Shown here piece after piece: positions 29,036 through 37,826 of a stretch of 64,000 nt of DNA. The notes under the pieces were generated by a model. The model made no database searches. It saw only the letters and a program-made list of their open reading frames with translations, and was not told the DNA's origin. Source of the DNA: Friedmanniella luteola (lineage in GTDB: Bacteria; Actinomycetota; Actinomycetes; Propionibacteriales; Propionibacteriaceae). The stretch lies in the NCBI RefSeq assembly GCF_900105065.1, contig NZ_LT629749.1, positions 124,001 through 188,000 on the forward strand. The letters are read 5' to 3'. A program made the position numbers and the translations under genes. How positions within the stretch are numbered: position 1 is the stretch's first letter; the number at the start of each line of letters is the position of its first letter.

Positions 29036-30061
29036 ATGATGTGGGCTTCGGTGTGGCACGGGCCAGACGACTTCCGGCTCGAGCAGCGGCCCTCCCCGGC
29101 GTGCCCACCGGGCTGGGTGCTGCTCCAGCCTGAGCTCGTCGGCCTGTGCGGCACAGATCTGTCGATCGACGCCGGCCACCACGGTCGAGCGAGGGCGCCG
29201 CTCGTGCTGGGCCACGAGGTCGTGGCCACCGTGGTAGATCCACGCGAGTCGAACCTCGCGCCCGGGTCCCGGGTAGCCCTACGGCCGACTCTCCCGTGCG
29301 GTGAGTGCTGGCCCTGTCGTCACGGGGCGCCGCACACCTGCCGCCAGCTGCGGCTGATCGGGATCGACATGGACGGTGGTCTGGCCGAGCTGGCCGTCGC
29401 CCCAGCTGCCAGCCTGGTTCCTCTCAGTCAGCAGGTCCCGTTGACGGAGGCGGTTCTCGCTGAGCCGCTCGCCGTGGCCATCCATGCCGTGGAGAGGGTG
29501 GGAACCGTCGCCGGCGCGACCGTTCTCGTCATCGGCGCTGGACCGATCGGCATCCTGACGGGGCTGGTGGCGTCGAGCAGAGGAGGGCGGGTCCTGGTCA
29601 GTGAGCCGCACGCACACCGCCGCGGCTTGGCCGAGGACCTGGGGTTCGAGACCCTCGATCCGGCTCGTCCTCTCCTCGACGAGGTCGCCAGCCTCACTGA
29701 CGGGGTCATGAGCGACGTCCTGTTCGACTGCGCCGCCTACCCTCCGCTCAGTGCCGAACTCTCCGCCCTCGTCCGCGAACACGGGTCGATCGTCCTGGTA
29801 GCGCTCTACCCGGACCCTACCCCCCTGGACCTCCACGCCATCACCTTCGCGGAGCAAGCGGTGCTCGGGTCCCGGGTCTACACACCGGACGACCTGACCG
29901 CAGCCGTGAACTTCATCGACACCGGTCAGCTCGATCTGTCCCGGCTGCCCATCGGGGTCTTCGGCCTGGACGACGCCCGAGGGGCCGTCGACGCGGCCCG
30001 CAGAGGAGCAGCGCTGAAGATCGCCGTCCAGCCGACCTCCGTCCTGAGTCCTCGAGGCTGA
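29036..30061 (+). CDS. Zinc-binding alcohol dehydrogenase family protein
   Basis: A 341-residue medium-chain dehydrogenase. The catalytic-zinc residues are in LCGTDLS and GHEVV, and the structural-zinc cysteines in PCGECWPCRHGAPHTC. The Rossmann motif VLVIGAGPIGILTG is present. It resembles the threonine/sorbitol dehydrogenase branch acting on polyols. The ATG at 29036 follows GAGGAG. It ends 20 bases from the convergent iolG-like gene. Confidence 0.88.
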   Translation: MMWASVWHGPDDFRLEQRPSPACPPGWVLLQPELVGLCGTDLSIDAGHHGRARAPLVLGHEVVATVVDPRESNLAPGSRVALRPTLPCGECWPCRHGAPHTCRQLRLIGIDMDGGLAELAVAPAASLVPLSQQVPLTEAVLAEPLAVAIHAVERVGTVAGATVLVIGAGPIGILTGLVASSRGGRVLVSEPHAHRRGLAEDLGFETLDPARPLLDEVASLTDGVMSDVLFDCAAYPPLSAELSALVREHGSIVLVALYPDPTPLDLHAITFAEQAVLGSRVYTPDDLTAAVNFIDTGQLDLSRLPIGVFGLDDARGAVDAARRGAALKIAVQPTSVLSPRG

Positions 30062-30063
30062 GC

Positions 30064-30080
30064 CGGGACGGCTCATCCCG
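30064..30080. terminator. Short stem-loop between convergent genes
   Basis: CGGGA (30064-30068) and TCCCG (30076-30080) can pair around a 7-base loop in the 20-base gap between two converging genes. The stem is short and has no T-tract, so this is only a candidate bidirectional terminator. Confidence 0.35.
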
Positions 30081-30081
30081 T

Positions 30082-31116
30082 TCAGTCCGCGGCGAGGCCC
30101 CTGCCCGTCTTCCGGTCCCGGAGGTCATCGAGCCGGATCGGCTGGCGTTGGTGCAGCGACAGGGTGGCGGCCTCGGCGATCCAACCGACCTCGACGGCCT
30201 CGGCGACGGTGCACGGGCTCGGGATCGTGCCGGCGACGACCTCGGTGAAGGCGTTGAGCTCCCGGCGGAACGCATCGGCGAACCTGTCCATGAAGAAGAC
30301 GTGGGGGGTGCCCCCGGGGAATGTCGCACCAGGCTCGGTCGAGCGGATCGGCCACCCCGGCTCGATGCCTGCAGCGACGCTGTCGCGCGAGCCGTGCACC
30401 TCGAACCGCACGTCGTGGCCGCGGCCGTTGTAGCGGGAGTTCGAGACCACGGCCAGCGTCCCTGACCCCAGCGTGAGGATCGTCGCGGCGGTGTCCACGT
30501 CGTCGTTCCGCGCGAAGACGGCGGAGCCCTGGTTCGAGCCGACGGCGAGCACATCGACGACCTCCTGGCCGGTGACGAAGCGGACTGCGTCGAAGTCGTG
30601 GACGCTGCAGTCCCTGAAGATGCCGCCCGAGGTCTCGACGTAGGCGTCCGAAGGGGGGGCAGGGTCCAAAGTTGTCGACCGCACTGTGTGGATGAAGCCG
30701 AGCTCGCCGGCAGTCACGGCCCGGCGGGCCTCGACGAAGGCCCGGTCGAATCGGCGCGGATATCCGATCTGCACCGGCACGTCCCGGATCAGGGTCTGCC
30801 GCAGGATCTCCGCACCGGCGGCCATGTCCTTCGACACCGGCTTCTCGCAGAAGGTGGGCAGACCCGCAGCCAACGAGGCCAGGATGAGCTCCGGGTGCGC
30901 TCCGGTCGCAGCAGCGATCACCACGCCGTCGACGCCGGACGCGAGCAGCGCCTCCACCGTCCGCGCTGTCTCGACCGAGGCGTGACGCTCGACGACGGAG
31001 TTGACGACCGCGGGGTCCTGGTCGTGGACGACGAGGGAGTCCACCGTGTCCAAGCTCGTGAGGGTGGCGGCATGGAAGGCGCCGATCCGGCCAAGACCGA
31101 TCAGTCCGAGTCTCAT
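30082..31116 (-). CDS. iolG: Inositol 2-dehydrogenase-like oxidoreductase (second copy)
   Basis: A 344-residue IolG-type dehydrogenase that is collinear and highly similar to the protein at 15921-16937. It shares GLIGLGRIGAFHA, the catalytic CEKPV, IGYPRRFD, SVHDFDAVRFVTGQEV and RSTEPG. The two clearly arose by duplication or by repeated acquisition from a close relative. The likely role is oxidation of myo-inositol or an isomer. It is divergent from the IolE-like gene at 31340 and probably shares a control region with it. Confidence 0.85.
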   Translation of the reverse strand: MRLGLIGLGRIGAFHAATLTSLDTVDSLVVHDQDPAVVNSVVERHASVETARTVEALLASGVDGVVIAAATGAHPELILASLAAGLPTFCEKPVSKDMAAGAEILRQTLIRDVPVQIGYPRRFDRAFVEARRAVTAGELGFIHTVRSTTLDPAPPSDAYVETSGGIFRDCSVHDFDAVRFVTGQEVVDVLAVGSNQGSAVFARNDDVDTAATILTLGSGTLAVVSNSRYNGRGHDVRFEVHGSRDSVAAGIEPGWPIRSTEPGATFPGGTPHVFFMDRFADAFRRELNAFTEVVAGTIPSPCTVAEAVEVGWIAEAATLSLHQRQPIRLDDLRDRKTGRGLAAD

Positions 31117-31216
31117 CAGAGGTGGAGTCCTTCGTCAGATCATGGGGAGCGGCAACGCAGGCTTGCATCAGGTGTCTCCGACTCGCGACCGGGCTGCAGA
31201 CACCGAGGCAGCCTAC

Positions 31217-31260
31217 GGGACAAGTCTGGGACAAAAACCGCCAGATAGACACTCTGTCCG
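31217..31260. promoter_or_regulatory. Candidate divergent control region with GGGACAA repeats
   Basis: GGGACAA occurs at 31217-31223 and again at 31228-31234, exactly 11 bases apart. GACACTCTGTC, a palindrome with a 3-base centre, follows at about 31249-31258. TAGACA (31246-31251) and TAGCGT (31269-31274), 17 bases apart, could form a promoter for the plus-strand gene. The region lies between two divergent inositol-type genes. Confidence 0.4.
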
Positions 31261-31339
31261 CTGAGCAGTAGCGTGCGCAGGGCGGTGACCGCCGCCTGCG
31301 GACCCACCCATCCGCCCAGCTCAACCAAGGAGAGCCTCT

Positions 31340-32227
31340 GTGGCGAACGACGTCGTCATCGGTACTGCCCCGGACTCGTGGGGGATCTGGTTCGCGAGCG
31401 ATCCGCAGCAGACCCCGGCCGAACGGTTCCTCGACGAGGTCGTGCAGGCGGGCTACGAGTGGATCGAGATCGGTGCCTTCGGCTACCTGCCCACCGACCC
31501 CGCCCAGTTGCGGCACGAGCTCGACTCGCGGCAGCTGAGGGTGTCGGGGGGGACGACGTTCGCGCGACTGCAGCACCCCGGCACGGTCGACGACGTGTGG
31601 GAGCAGGTCGCCCCGATCGCCTCGCTCACGGCGGCCATGGGGGCGGAGCACCTGGTGGTGATCCCCGATCTGTGGCGCGATGACCTGACAGGGAACGAGA
31701 AGGAGTCACGCCTGCTGACCGCCGAGCAGTGGACGGCGCTGACCCAGGGTCACGACGAGCTGGGGCGACGGATGCTCGAGGAGTACGGCGTCCACTCCCA
31801 GTTCCACTCGCACGCGGACAGCCACGTCGGCTACCAGGCCGATGTGGAGCGGTTCCTCGAGTCGACCGACCCGAGGTACGTGAACCTCTGCCTGGACACC
31901 GGCCACATCGCCTACTTCGGCGGGAACTCCGTCGAGCTGATGGGCAAGTACCCGGACCGGATCGGCTACCTCCACCTCAAGCAGGTCAACGCCGAGCTCG
32001 CCGCCCGGGCTCACGCCGAGGACATCTCGTTCTCCCAGACGGTCCGGATGGACATCATGGTGGAGCCGCCCTCGGGGGTGCCCGACCTCGCTGAGGTGCT
32101 GCAGGTAGCGAAGAACCTGCCCCAGGACCTATTCGCCATCGTCGAGCAGGACATGTACCCGTGCAGCCCGGACCGACCGCTGCCCGTCGCTCGTCGCACC
32201 TACACCTACCTCTCCAGCTGCCTGTAG
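31340..32227 (+). CDS. TIM-barrel isomerase, inosose dehydratase-like (IolE/IolI family)
   Basis: A 295-residue TIM barrel starting at a GTG with an AAGGAGAG ribosome site. It begins IGTAPDSWGIWF, very like IolE proteins, and carries metal-ligand motifs HSQFHSHADSHVGY, LCLDTGHIAYFGG, YLHLKQV and a final AIVEQDMYP. IolE dehydrates 2-keto-myo-inositol; IolI isomerises inososes. Sequence alone favours IolE-like without proof. The dehydrogenase gene follows after seven bases. Confidence 0.85.
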   Translation: MANDVVIGTAPDSWGIWFASDPQQTPAERFLDEVVQAGYEWIEIGAFGYLPTDPAQLRHELDSRQLRVSGGTTFARLQHPGTVDDVWEQVAPIASLTAAMGAEHLVVIPDLWRDDLTGNEKESRLLTAEQWTALTQGHDELGRRMLEEYGVHSQFHSHADSHVGYQADVERFLESTDPRYVNLCLDTGHIAYFGGNSVELMGKYPDRIGYLHLKQVNAELAARAHAEDISFSQTVRMDIMVEPPSGVPDLAEVLQVAKNLPQDLFAIVEQDMYPCSPDRPLPVARRTYTYLSSCL

Positions 32228-32233
32228 GACGTC

Positions 32234-33304
32234 ATGACGACCCACACCGCGCCTCGCTTCCCGGAGTCGCTGCCGGCGGCGCGCACACCGGACGCGGGCG
32301 CCGCACCTCCTCTGCGATGGGGGGTCATGGGAACCGGTTGGATCGCCGAGAGGTTCGTGGCGTCGCTGCAGACCCACTCCAGCCAGCGAGTCGTGGCCGT
32401 GGGTTCGCGCAGCACCGGCACGGCGGAACGGTTCGCCGGGCGGTTCGGGATCGAGCGAGCGCATCCGAGCTACGACGCCCTCGTCGCCGACCCTGCTATC
32501 GACGTCGTCTATGTCGCGACGCCCCACAACACGCACCTCGACTGTGCCTTGCTGGCCCTCGAGGCCGGAAGACACACGGTCGTCGAGAAGCCTCTCGCGT
32601 TGAACGCGGAGGAGGCCCGGACGATCGCCGAAGCTGCAGCCGCCAGGCGCCTCTTCTGCATGGAGGCGCACTGGACGACGTTTCTGCCCAAGTACGACGT
32701 CCTGCAGCAGGTGCTCGACTCCGGCGCTCTCGGCGACATCATGGCGGTGGTCGCCGACTTCGGTGAATGGTTCCCGCCGGGTCACCGGATCTTCCGACCG
32801 GAGCTGGCGGGCGGGCCCATGCACGACCTGGGGACCTACCTCGTGAGCCTGGTGGTCACGGTCCTGGGGCACAGCCCCGACCAGATCGTGGCCCGCGGCT
32901 CGAGGCTCGACTGCGGGGTCGCGGGCCAGACCGCGATGGTCCTGAGCTACGGCGATCGGCAGGCGGTCCTCCACACGAGCATCCTCGGCAACACACCGAC
33001 CAGTGCCTCCCTCGTGGGCACCACCGCCGGTATCACCATCGACGGGCCGTTCTACCAGCCCGGAGGATTCACGCTGACCACCGTCGACCGGGACCGCAGC
33101 CTGCGGTACGAGGAGCCGCGAAGTGCTCATCTCGGCGGGCTCCACTACCAGGCCGCTGAAGTCGCTCGACGCATCGCTGGCGGAGAGACCGAGTCGCCAC
33201 TTCGCCCGCTGGCGACCAGCATCGCCACGATCGCCATCATGGACGAGGTGCGGCGCCTGACCGGGGATCTCGTCGCTCAGGAGAGGTCGACAGCCGCAAG
33301 CTGA
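32234..33304 (+). CDS. Gfo/Idh/MocA-family oxidoreductase
   Basis: A 356-residue dehydrogenase. The Rossmann motif WGVMGTGWIAERF begins only at about residue 28, after a Pro/Ala-rich extension, so the true start could be later. The catalytic VEKPLALN and EAHWTTFLPKYDVL are present, with GGPMHDLGTYLVSL in the second domain. This branch resembles trans-dihydrodiol dehydrogenases and related sugar dehydrogenases. It forms a two-gene unit with the IolE-like gene. Confidence 0.87.
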   Translation: MTTHTAPRFPESLPAARTPDAGAAPPLRWGVMGTGWIAERFVASLQTHSSQRVVAVGSRSTGTAERFAGRFGIERAHPSYDALVADPAIDVVYVATPHNTHLDCALLALEAGRHTVVEKPLALNAEEARTIAEAAAARRLFCMEAHWTTFLPKYDVLQQVLDSGALGDIMAVVADFGEWFPPGHRIFRPELAGGPMHDLGTYLVSLVVTVLGHSPDQIVARGSRLDCGVAGQTAMVLSYGDRQAVLHTSILGNTPTSASLVGTTAGITIDGPFYQPGGFTLTTVDRDRSLRYEEPRSAHLGGLHYQAAEVARRIAGGETESPLRPLATSIATIAIMDEVRRLTGDLVAQERSTAAS

Positions 33305-33714
33305 GCAGTTTCCTGCCCTGGTCGGGTTGCCGGAGCTGGATCGAGCGCCCCGATCACCGGCGCTGACGTTGGGCCGGCGTCGCTTGGTGAAGCAGTCATC
33401 GCGTGCGAGGACCATCATGAGTTCCGCTCGGCGCCTCGTCACCATCGTCACCACGGTGCAGAAGTCCCGAGCCGCTATCGACTTGCTCCCTGACGGGCGC
33501 GGCACGAGATCCCCAGGGCCACGTCGGTCTGACGCGCGAGGCGTACTCATCAGGTGACGGACGTAGATCTGGTAGTGGGCCGCTCGGTGCGCGTCGTCGG
33601 CTAGTACGACAGCGCCCGGTCTCAGGTCCGTTTCCATGAGGCAGAGGACGCCCCAGGAGTCGCGGCCCAGAAGGTGGGCCGCACCCTCAACCAGTTGCCT
33701 CTGCCCGACGAGGA
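33305..33714. other. Gene-poor region at the end of the sugar cluster
   Basis: About 410 bases with no recognised gene lie between the end of the plus-strand dehydrogenase and the stop of the minus-strand response regulator. A 76-codon open frame at 33327-33557 has no ribosome site and no familiar motif. No clear terminator was found. Confidence 0.5.
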
Positions 33715-34374
33715 TCAGGTCACGAGACCGGACTGGTAGGCGATGACGACCAGCTGTGCGCGGTCGCGGGCGCCGAGCTTGGTCATGGCGCGGCTGACGT
33801 GGGTGCGGGCGGTGGCGGGGCTGATGTAGAGGCGTCGGCCGATCTCGTCGTTGTTCAGCCCTTGGCCGATCAGGGCGAGGATCTCGCGTTCGCGGTCCGT
33901 GAGCTCGACCAGGCCCGGGTTGGTGCCGGTTGACTGTGGGCCGGGCCGGGCGCGGAGGCTGTCGATGACCCGGCGGGTGACGGTGGGGGAGAGCAGCGAC
34001 TCTCCGGCGGCGGCGAGGCGAACAGCTCGGATCAGGTCAGCGGGTTCGGCGTCCTTGATGAGGAACCCGGCGGCCCCGGCCCGCAGGGCGGCGAAGACGT
34101 GCTCGTCGGACTCAAAGGTGGTGAGCACGACGACCCGGACGGCCGCCAGGGTGGGGTCGGCCGCGATCTGCCGAAGGGCGCTGATGCCGTCCAGGACGGG
34201 CATCCGGATGTCCATCAGGATGACGTCGGGTGGACAGCGTCGGGTGAGTTCGAGGGCCTGCTGGCCGTTCTCGGCCTCCCAGGCCAGCTGCAGGTCGTCC
34301 TCGGACTCCAACAGGGTCCGCAGTCCCAGCCGGATCAGCTGCTGGTCATCAGCCAGACCGACGGTGATGCTCAC
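33715..34374 (-). CDS. NarL/FixJ-family response regulator
   Basis: A 219-residue response regulator. The receiver domain has the acidic pair in VGLADDQQL, the phosphoacceptor Asp in VILMDIRMPVLDG, and the conserved Thr and Lys in VVLTTFE and FLIKDAEP. The LuxR-type helix-turn-helix follows: LTDREREILALIGQGLNNDEIGRRL, then TARTHVSRAMTKLG. It overlaps the histidine kinase gene (ATGA). It is divergent from the flavocytochrome locus, which it most likely controls. Confidence 0.95.
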   Translation of the reverse strand: MSITVGLADDQQLIRLGLRTLLESEDDLQLAWEAENGQQALELTRRCPPDVILMDIRMPVLDGISALRQIAADPTLAAVRVVVLTTFESDEHVFAALRAGAAGFLIKDAEPADLIRAVRLAAAGESLLSPTVTRRVIDSLRARPGPQSTGTNPGLVELTDREREILALIGQGLNNDEIGRRLYISPATARTHVSRAMTKLGARDRAQLVVIAYQSGLVT

Positions 34375-35654
34375 GGGCGTGCCGCCGGCTCGGCGGGCTC
34401 AGCAGGCGTCGGCGTATCGGGGCGCTTGGCCGCGGGTAGCTCGGCGCGGATCCGGAAGCCGCGCTCGGGCAGCGGGCCGACGACGACGCTGCCGCCGACG
34501 GCTCGGGCCCGAGCGCGCATCCCGGCGATGCCGCTGCCCTCGACAGGGGTGCTCCGGCCCGGCCGGCCGTCGTCGAGGACCTCCACGACCAGCAGAGAAT
34601 CCTCGCTGGTGATGGACACGGTGATCGCCGCGTCGGGGGTGGCGTGTCGAACGACGTTCGTCAGCCCCTCCTGAGCGATCCGCAGTGCGGCGTGCTGGAC
34701 GGCGACCGGCAGCAGCTGCAGCTGGTCGGTGGCCGGGCGGGTGTAGTAGACCGTCCGGCCGGCGGCCCGAAGTGCAGCAACGAGGTTGTCCAGCCCGGCG
34801 AGGCCGGCCGAACCGGTCGGTGGCTCGACGGCAACGGTCCCCGTCGGGATGTCGGCCAGTGCGTCACCGCGCAGGGTCGCCAGGGCGCTGCCCAGCTCGG
34901 CGAGGGCCTGCTTGCTCGTGCCCCTGATGGCTTCCAGTGACGGACGCAACTGGTCGGGGCGCTTCTCCAGCAGGTGCAGGGCGACGCCAGCCTGCATGTT
35001 GATCACCGCGAGGGAGTGCCCGACCACGTCGTGCACTTCCCGGGCGATCTGCAGCCGTTCCTCGTCGGCGTGGCGACGGCGCTCGGCGACGGCGTCGCGG
35101 CGTCGGGCGTCGCGCCGGGTGGTGAGGACGAGGCCGATCAGCCCGGGCAGCAGGATGCCGGCAGTGCCGAGCACCACCGCGAGGTAGAGGCCGGGGTCGT
35201 CCAGACCGGCGTAGGGCCGGGTCCAGAAGCCGGCGGAGAGGGCGACCGGCACGGCCAGCAGGAGCAGCAGGAGCTGGCGGGGCGGGTAGCGGGTCATCAG
35301 CGTGTGCACGGCGAGTGCGGGCCCCAGCAGCACCAGGGCGTACGGCCCGCCCGCCAGCAGGAACATCGCCATGGTCGCCAGGACGCCGACGTAGGCGACG
35401 CGGGGGGCGGTACGGCGGAGGGCCAGGGCGCCGACCAACCCGAGCGTGGCCAAGAACTGGAGCCAGTCGATGGTGTCAGGGAAGCCGCCACCACGACCGG
35501 GTCCTCCGTCCCCAGGACCGTCACTGCCCCGGCCTGTCCGCAGGTCGCGCCGGTTGTCGAAGTCGGGCAGGTGGATGGTGGTCAATGAGAGGAATCCGAC
35601 CGCCAACCCCAACGCTGCGTCCTCCACGACGCGAGGCAGGTGGAGGGTGGGCAT
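34371..35654 (-). CDS. Sensor histidine kinase (HisKA_3 family)
   Basis: A 427-residue kinase. About six membrane segments occupy residues 1-180 with little extracytoplasmic sequence. The dimerisation motif with the phosphoacceptor His is REVHDVVGHSLAVI, and the C-terminal ATPase domain has the N-box-like ALRIAQEGLTNVVRHA and GSGIAGMRARA. This is the usual partner of NarL-type regulators. A Gly/Pro/Asp-rich segment near residue 40 is likely an extracytoplasmic loop. The stimulus is unknown. Confidence 0.93.
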   Translation of the reverse strand: MPTLHLPRVVEDAALGLAVGFLSLTTIHLPDFDNRRDLRTGRGSDGPGDGGPGRGGGFPDTIDWLQFLATLGLVGALALRRTAPRVAYVGVLATMAMFLLAGGPYALVLLGPALAVHTLMTRYPPRQLLLLLLAVPVALSAGFWTRPYAGLDDPGLYLAVVLGTAGILLPGLIGLVLTTRRDARRRDAVAERRRHADEERLQIAREVHDVVGHSLAVINMQAGVALHLLEKRPDQLRPSLEAIRGTSKQALAELGSALATLRGDALADIPTGTVAVEPPTGSAGLAGLDNLVAALRAAGRTVYYTRPATDQLQLLPVAVQHAALRIAQEGLTNVVRHATPDAAITVSITSEDSLLVVEVLDDGRPGRSTPVEGSGIAGMRARARAVGGSVVVGPLPERGFRIRAELPAAKRPDTPTPAEPAEPAARP

Positions 35655-35742
35655 CAGTGTCGTCTTCCTGAGGGTTGCGGAGGGTGGGCCGGGCGCGCTC
35701 CCACAACCCTAGGCGGCTGGACCCCCGCCGTGCGTCCGCTCG

Positions 35743-35765
35743 CTGACGTAGTGGCCGTACGTCAG
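35743..35765. promoter_or_regulatory. Palindrome in the divergent kinase/flavocytochrome promoter
   Basis: CTGACGTA (35743-35750) and TACGTCAG (35758-35765) are perfect 8-base inverted arms separated by 7 bases. They lie midway between the kinase start and the flavocytochrome start. A second, smaller palindrome, CATCC-GAGC-GGATG, follows near 35786-35799. This is a plausible binding site for the adjacent NarL-type regulator. Confidence 0.55.
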
Positions 35766-35833
35766 TGGGCGTAGCCGAGGATCATCATCCGAGCGGATGT
35801 GTGAGCAGCACCGGCCCGGACAGGGTTGCTGCC

Positions 35834-35905
35834 ATGACCGCCCACCACATCTTGGCTACCGGCGGGCCGACCCACCAGGCCGGCCCGTTGGTGGTGGCCC
35901 GATGA
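35834..35905 (+). CDS. Possible short leader peptide overlapping the flavocytochrome start
   Basis: An ATG at 35834 opens a 23-codon frame (MTAHHILATGGPTHQAG, then PLVVAR) whose TGA overlaps the ATG of the flavocytochrome gene. The arrangement could couple translation of the downstream gene. No strong ribosome site precedes it and the peptide has no known relatives to my knowledge, so it may be chance. Confidence 0.25.
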   Translation: MTAHHILATGGPTHQAGPLVVAR

Positions 35906-37311
35906 CCGCCGTGCTCGCCGCGCCACCGGCGGTACCGATGCACACGCGGGACACCCGCCTGGACGCTGAGGCTCGAGGTGACAGCGCGGTCCGGCTGGTC
36001 TTCTCAGTCGCGCTCTGGGCAGGACTCCTGCTCGTCACCTACTGGTGGGATCGCGACGGCGGGGTCACCGACCTGACGGGCTGGGAGAGCGGTCTCACCT
36101 CGGTCGGCCGGCTGACCGGTTTGTGGTCGAGTGATCTGCTGCTCGTGCAGGTGCTGCTGATGTCGCGACTGCCGCCGCTGGAGAACGCTTTCGGCCGTGA
36201 CCGGTTGGCGCGGATCCACCGGGTGATCGGGTTCCTCTCCTTCGACCTGATGATCGCCCACATCGTGCTCATCATCGGTGGCTACGCATCCGGCCGGTGG
36301 ACGGCGGTGCCCGGCACCACCTGGGATCTGCTGACCAACTACGGCGGCGTGCTGCTGTCGGCTGCCGGCACGGTCTGCCTGGTCGTGGTCGTGGTGACCA
36401 GCATCAAAGCGGCGCGGCGGAAGTTGCGGTACGAGTCGTGGCACCTGATCCACCTCTACGCCTACCTGGGCGTCGGCCTGGCCCTGCCGCACCAGCTCTG
36501 GACCGGGCAGGAATTCCTCTCCTCGCTCGGCCGCACCGCCTACTGGTGGACCCTGTGGGGTGCGGCAGCAGGCGCCGTGCTCGTGTGGCGCCTCGGCCTG
36601 CCCCTCATGCGCAGCCTGCGATTCGAGCTGCGGGTCGCCCGGGTGGTGCGCGAGTCCTCCGACGTCGTCTCCGTGCACCTGACCGGGCGCCGGCTCGACC
36701 GGCTGCCGGTCCGGGCCGGGCAGTTCCTGACCGTCCGCTTCCTCACCTCGCCGGGCTGGACCCGGGGCAACCCGTTCTCACTGTCAGCGGCCCCGGACGG
36801 CCGCAGCCTGCGGATCACCGCCAAGGCGCTGGGGGAGGGGAGCGCTCGCTTGGCGCACCTGCAGCCTGGAACCCGGGTGCTGTTCGAGGGCCCGTACGGG
36901 CGCCTCAGCAGCCGCACTCGCACGCAGCGGAAGGTGCTGCTCGCCGGTGCAGGTGTCGGCATCACACCGCTGCGCGGTCTGGCTGAAGGCCTCGACTACG
37001 CGCCGGGCGAAGCGGTCCTGCTGCACCGCTACACCGGCCAGCCGCTGTTCGCCCCCGAGCTCAGCGCTCTCGCCCACGAGCGCGGCCTGCAGGTGCTCGC
37101 CCTACCCGGCCCGCGAGCGGCCCCCGGGTCCGTCCTCGGTCCGACTGCAGGCCGGGACGAGCTCCGCGCCCTCCAGTCCTGGATCCCGGATCTAGCCGAG
37201 CGTGACGTTTTCCTGTGCGGACCGACGGCCTGGACCGAAGGCGTGGAACGCCTCGTCCTCGCGGCCGGCGTCCCCGCCGACCGCATCCACACCGAGAGCT
37301 TTGGCTGGTGA
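35902..37311 (+). CDS. Ferric-reductase-like transmembrane flavocytochrome (first copy)
   Basis: A 469-residue protein. Six or so membrane helices in the first half carry histidines suited to bind haem (RIHRVIGF, MIAHIVLII, YESWHLIHLYAY, LPHQLW). The second half is a ferredoxin-reductase-like FAD/NAD(P) module with NPFSLSA and the nucleotide motif LLAGAGVGITPLRGL, ending ESFGW. It would pass electrons from cytosolic NAD(P)H across the membrane. A possible 23-codon leader (35834-35905) overlaps its ATG. The FMN-binding protein gene follows directly. Confidence 0.9.
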   Translation: MTAVLAAPPAVPMHTRDTRLDAEARGDSAVRLVFSVALWAGLLLVTYWWDRDGGVTDLTGWESGLTSVGRLTGLWSSDLLLVQVLLMSRLPPLENAFGRDRLARIHRVIGFLSFDLMIAHIVLIIGGYASGRWTAVPGTTWDLLTNYGGVLLSAAGTVCLVVVVVTSIKAARRKLRYESWHLIHLYAYLGVGLALPHQLWTGQEFLSSLGRTAYWWTLWGAAAGAVLVWRLGLPLMRSLRFELRVARVVRESSDVVSVHLTGRRLDRLPVRAGQFLTVRFLTSPGWTRGNPFSLSAAPDGRSLRITAKALGEGSARLAHLQPGTRVLFEGPYGRLSSRTRTQRKVLLAGAGVGITPLRGLAEGLDYAPGEAVLLHRYTGQPLFAPELSALAHERGLQVLALPGPRAAPGSVLGPTAGRDELRALQSWIPDLAERDVFLCGPTAWTEGVERLVLAAGVPADRIHTESFGW

Positions 37312-37316
37312 CCCTG

Positions 37317-37826
37317 ATGAGACGCATCGTCCTGTGGTTGGCCTCGACCATCACCATCGTGGTGCTGCTGTTCGGCTACCACACCTCGACCAACGACATC
37401 TCGGCCGCGACGGCGCCGAGCAGCGCGAGCAGCCCGGCCACCACGAGCCCGTCGGCGAGCTCGCCCTCGACCAGCCCGAGCAGCTCCTCGCCCTCGACCA
37501 GCCCGAGCAGCTCCTCGCCCTCGACCAGCTCGAGCAGCAGCTCCGCCGCCCCCACGACCTACGACGGATCGGTCGCCTCGACCCGCTGGGGCCCGGTGCA
37601 GGTCCAGATCATCGTCACCGCCGGGAAGATCACCGAGGTCACGGTGCTGCAGCAGCCGAGCGGCAACCCCAAGGACGCCGAGATCAACGACTACGCGCTG
37701 CCGGTCCTGGTGCAGGACACCCTGACGGCCCAGAGCGCGGACATCGACATGGTCAGTGGAGCGACGGTGACCAGCACCGGCTACGTGCAGTCGCTCCAGG
37801 CCGCTCTCGACGAGGCCGGGCTGTGA
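37317..37826 (+). CDS. Membrane-anchored FMN-binding domain protein
   Basis: A 169-residue protein with one N-terminal membrane segment (residues 4-20), a Ser/Thr/Pro-rich linker to about residue 80, and an FMN_bind domain to the end. The flavinylation motif SGATVTS lies near residues 147-153; Thr 150 is the expected covalent FMN site. The linker is encoded by a 27-bp tandem repeat at 37461-37541. An in-frame GTG at 37308 overlapping the previous stop is an alternative start. It would accept electrons outside the membrane from the flavocytochrome. Confidence 0.9.
   Translation: MRRIVLWLASTITIVVLLFGYHTSTNDISAATAPSSASSPATTSPSASSPSTSPSSSSPSTSPSSSSPSTSSSSSSAAPTTYDGSVASTRWGPVQVQIIVTAGKITEVTVLQQPSGNPKDAEINDYALPVLVQDTLTAQSADIDMVSGATVTSTGYVQSLQAALDEAGL
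37461..37541 (+). repeat. 27-bp coding tandem repeat in the FMN-protein linker
   Basis: Three consecutive 27-base units encode the nine-residue pattern SPSTSPSSS. The first two are identical and the third diverges at its end. The repeat lengthens a flexible extracytoplasmic linker and is likely variable in copy number between strains. Confidence 0.75.
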
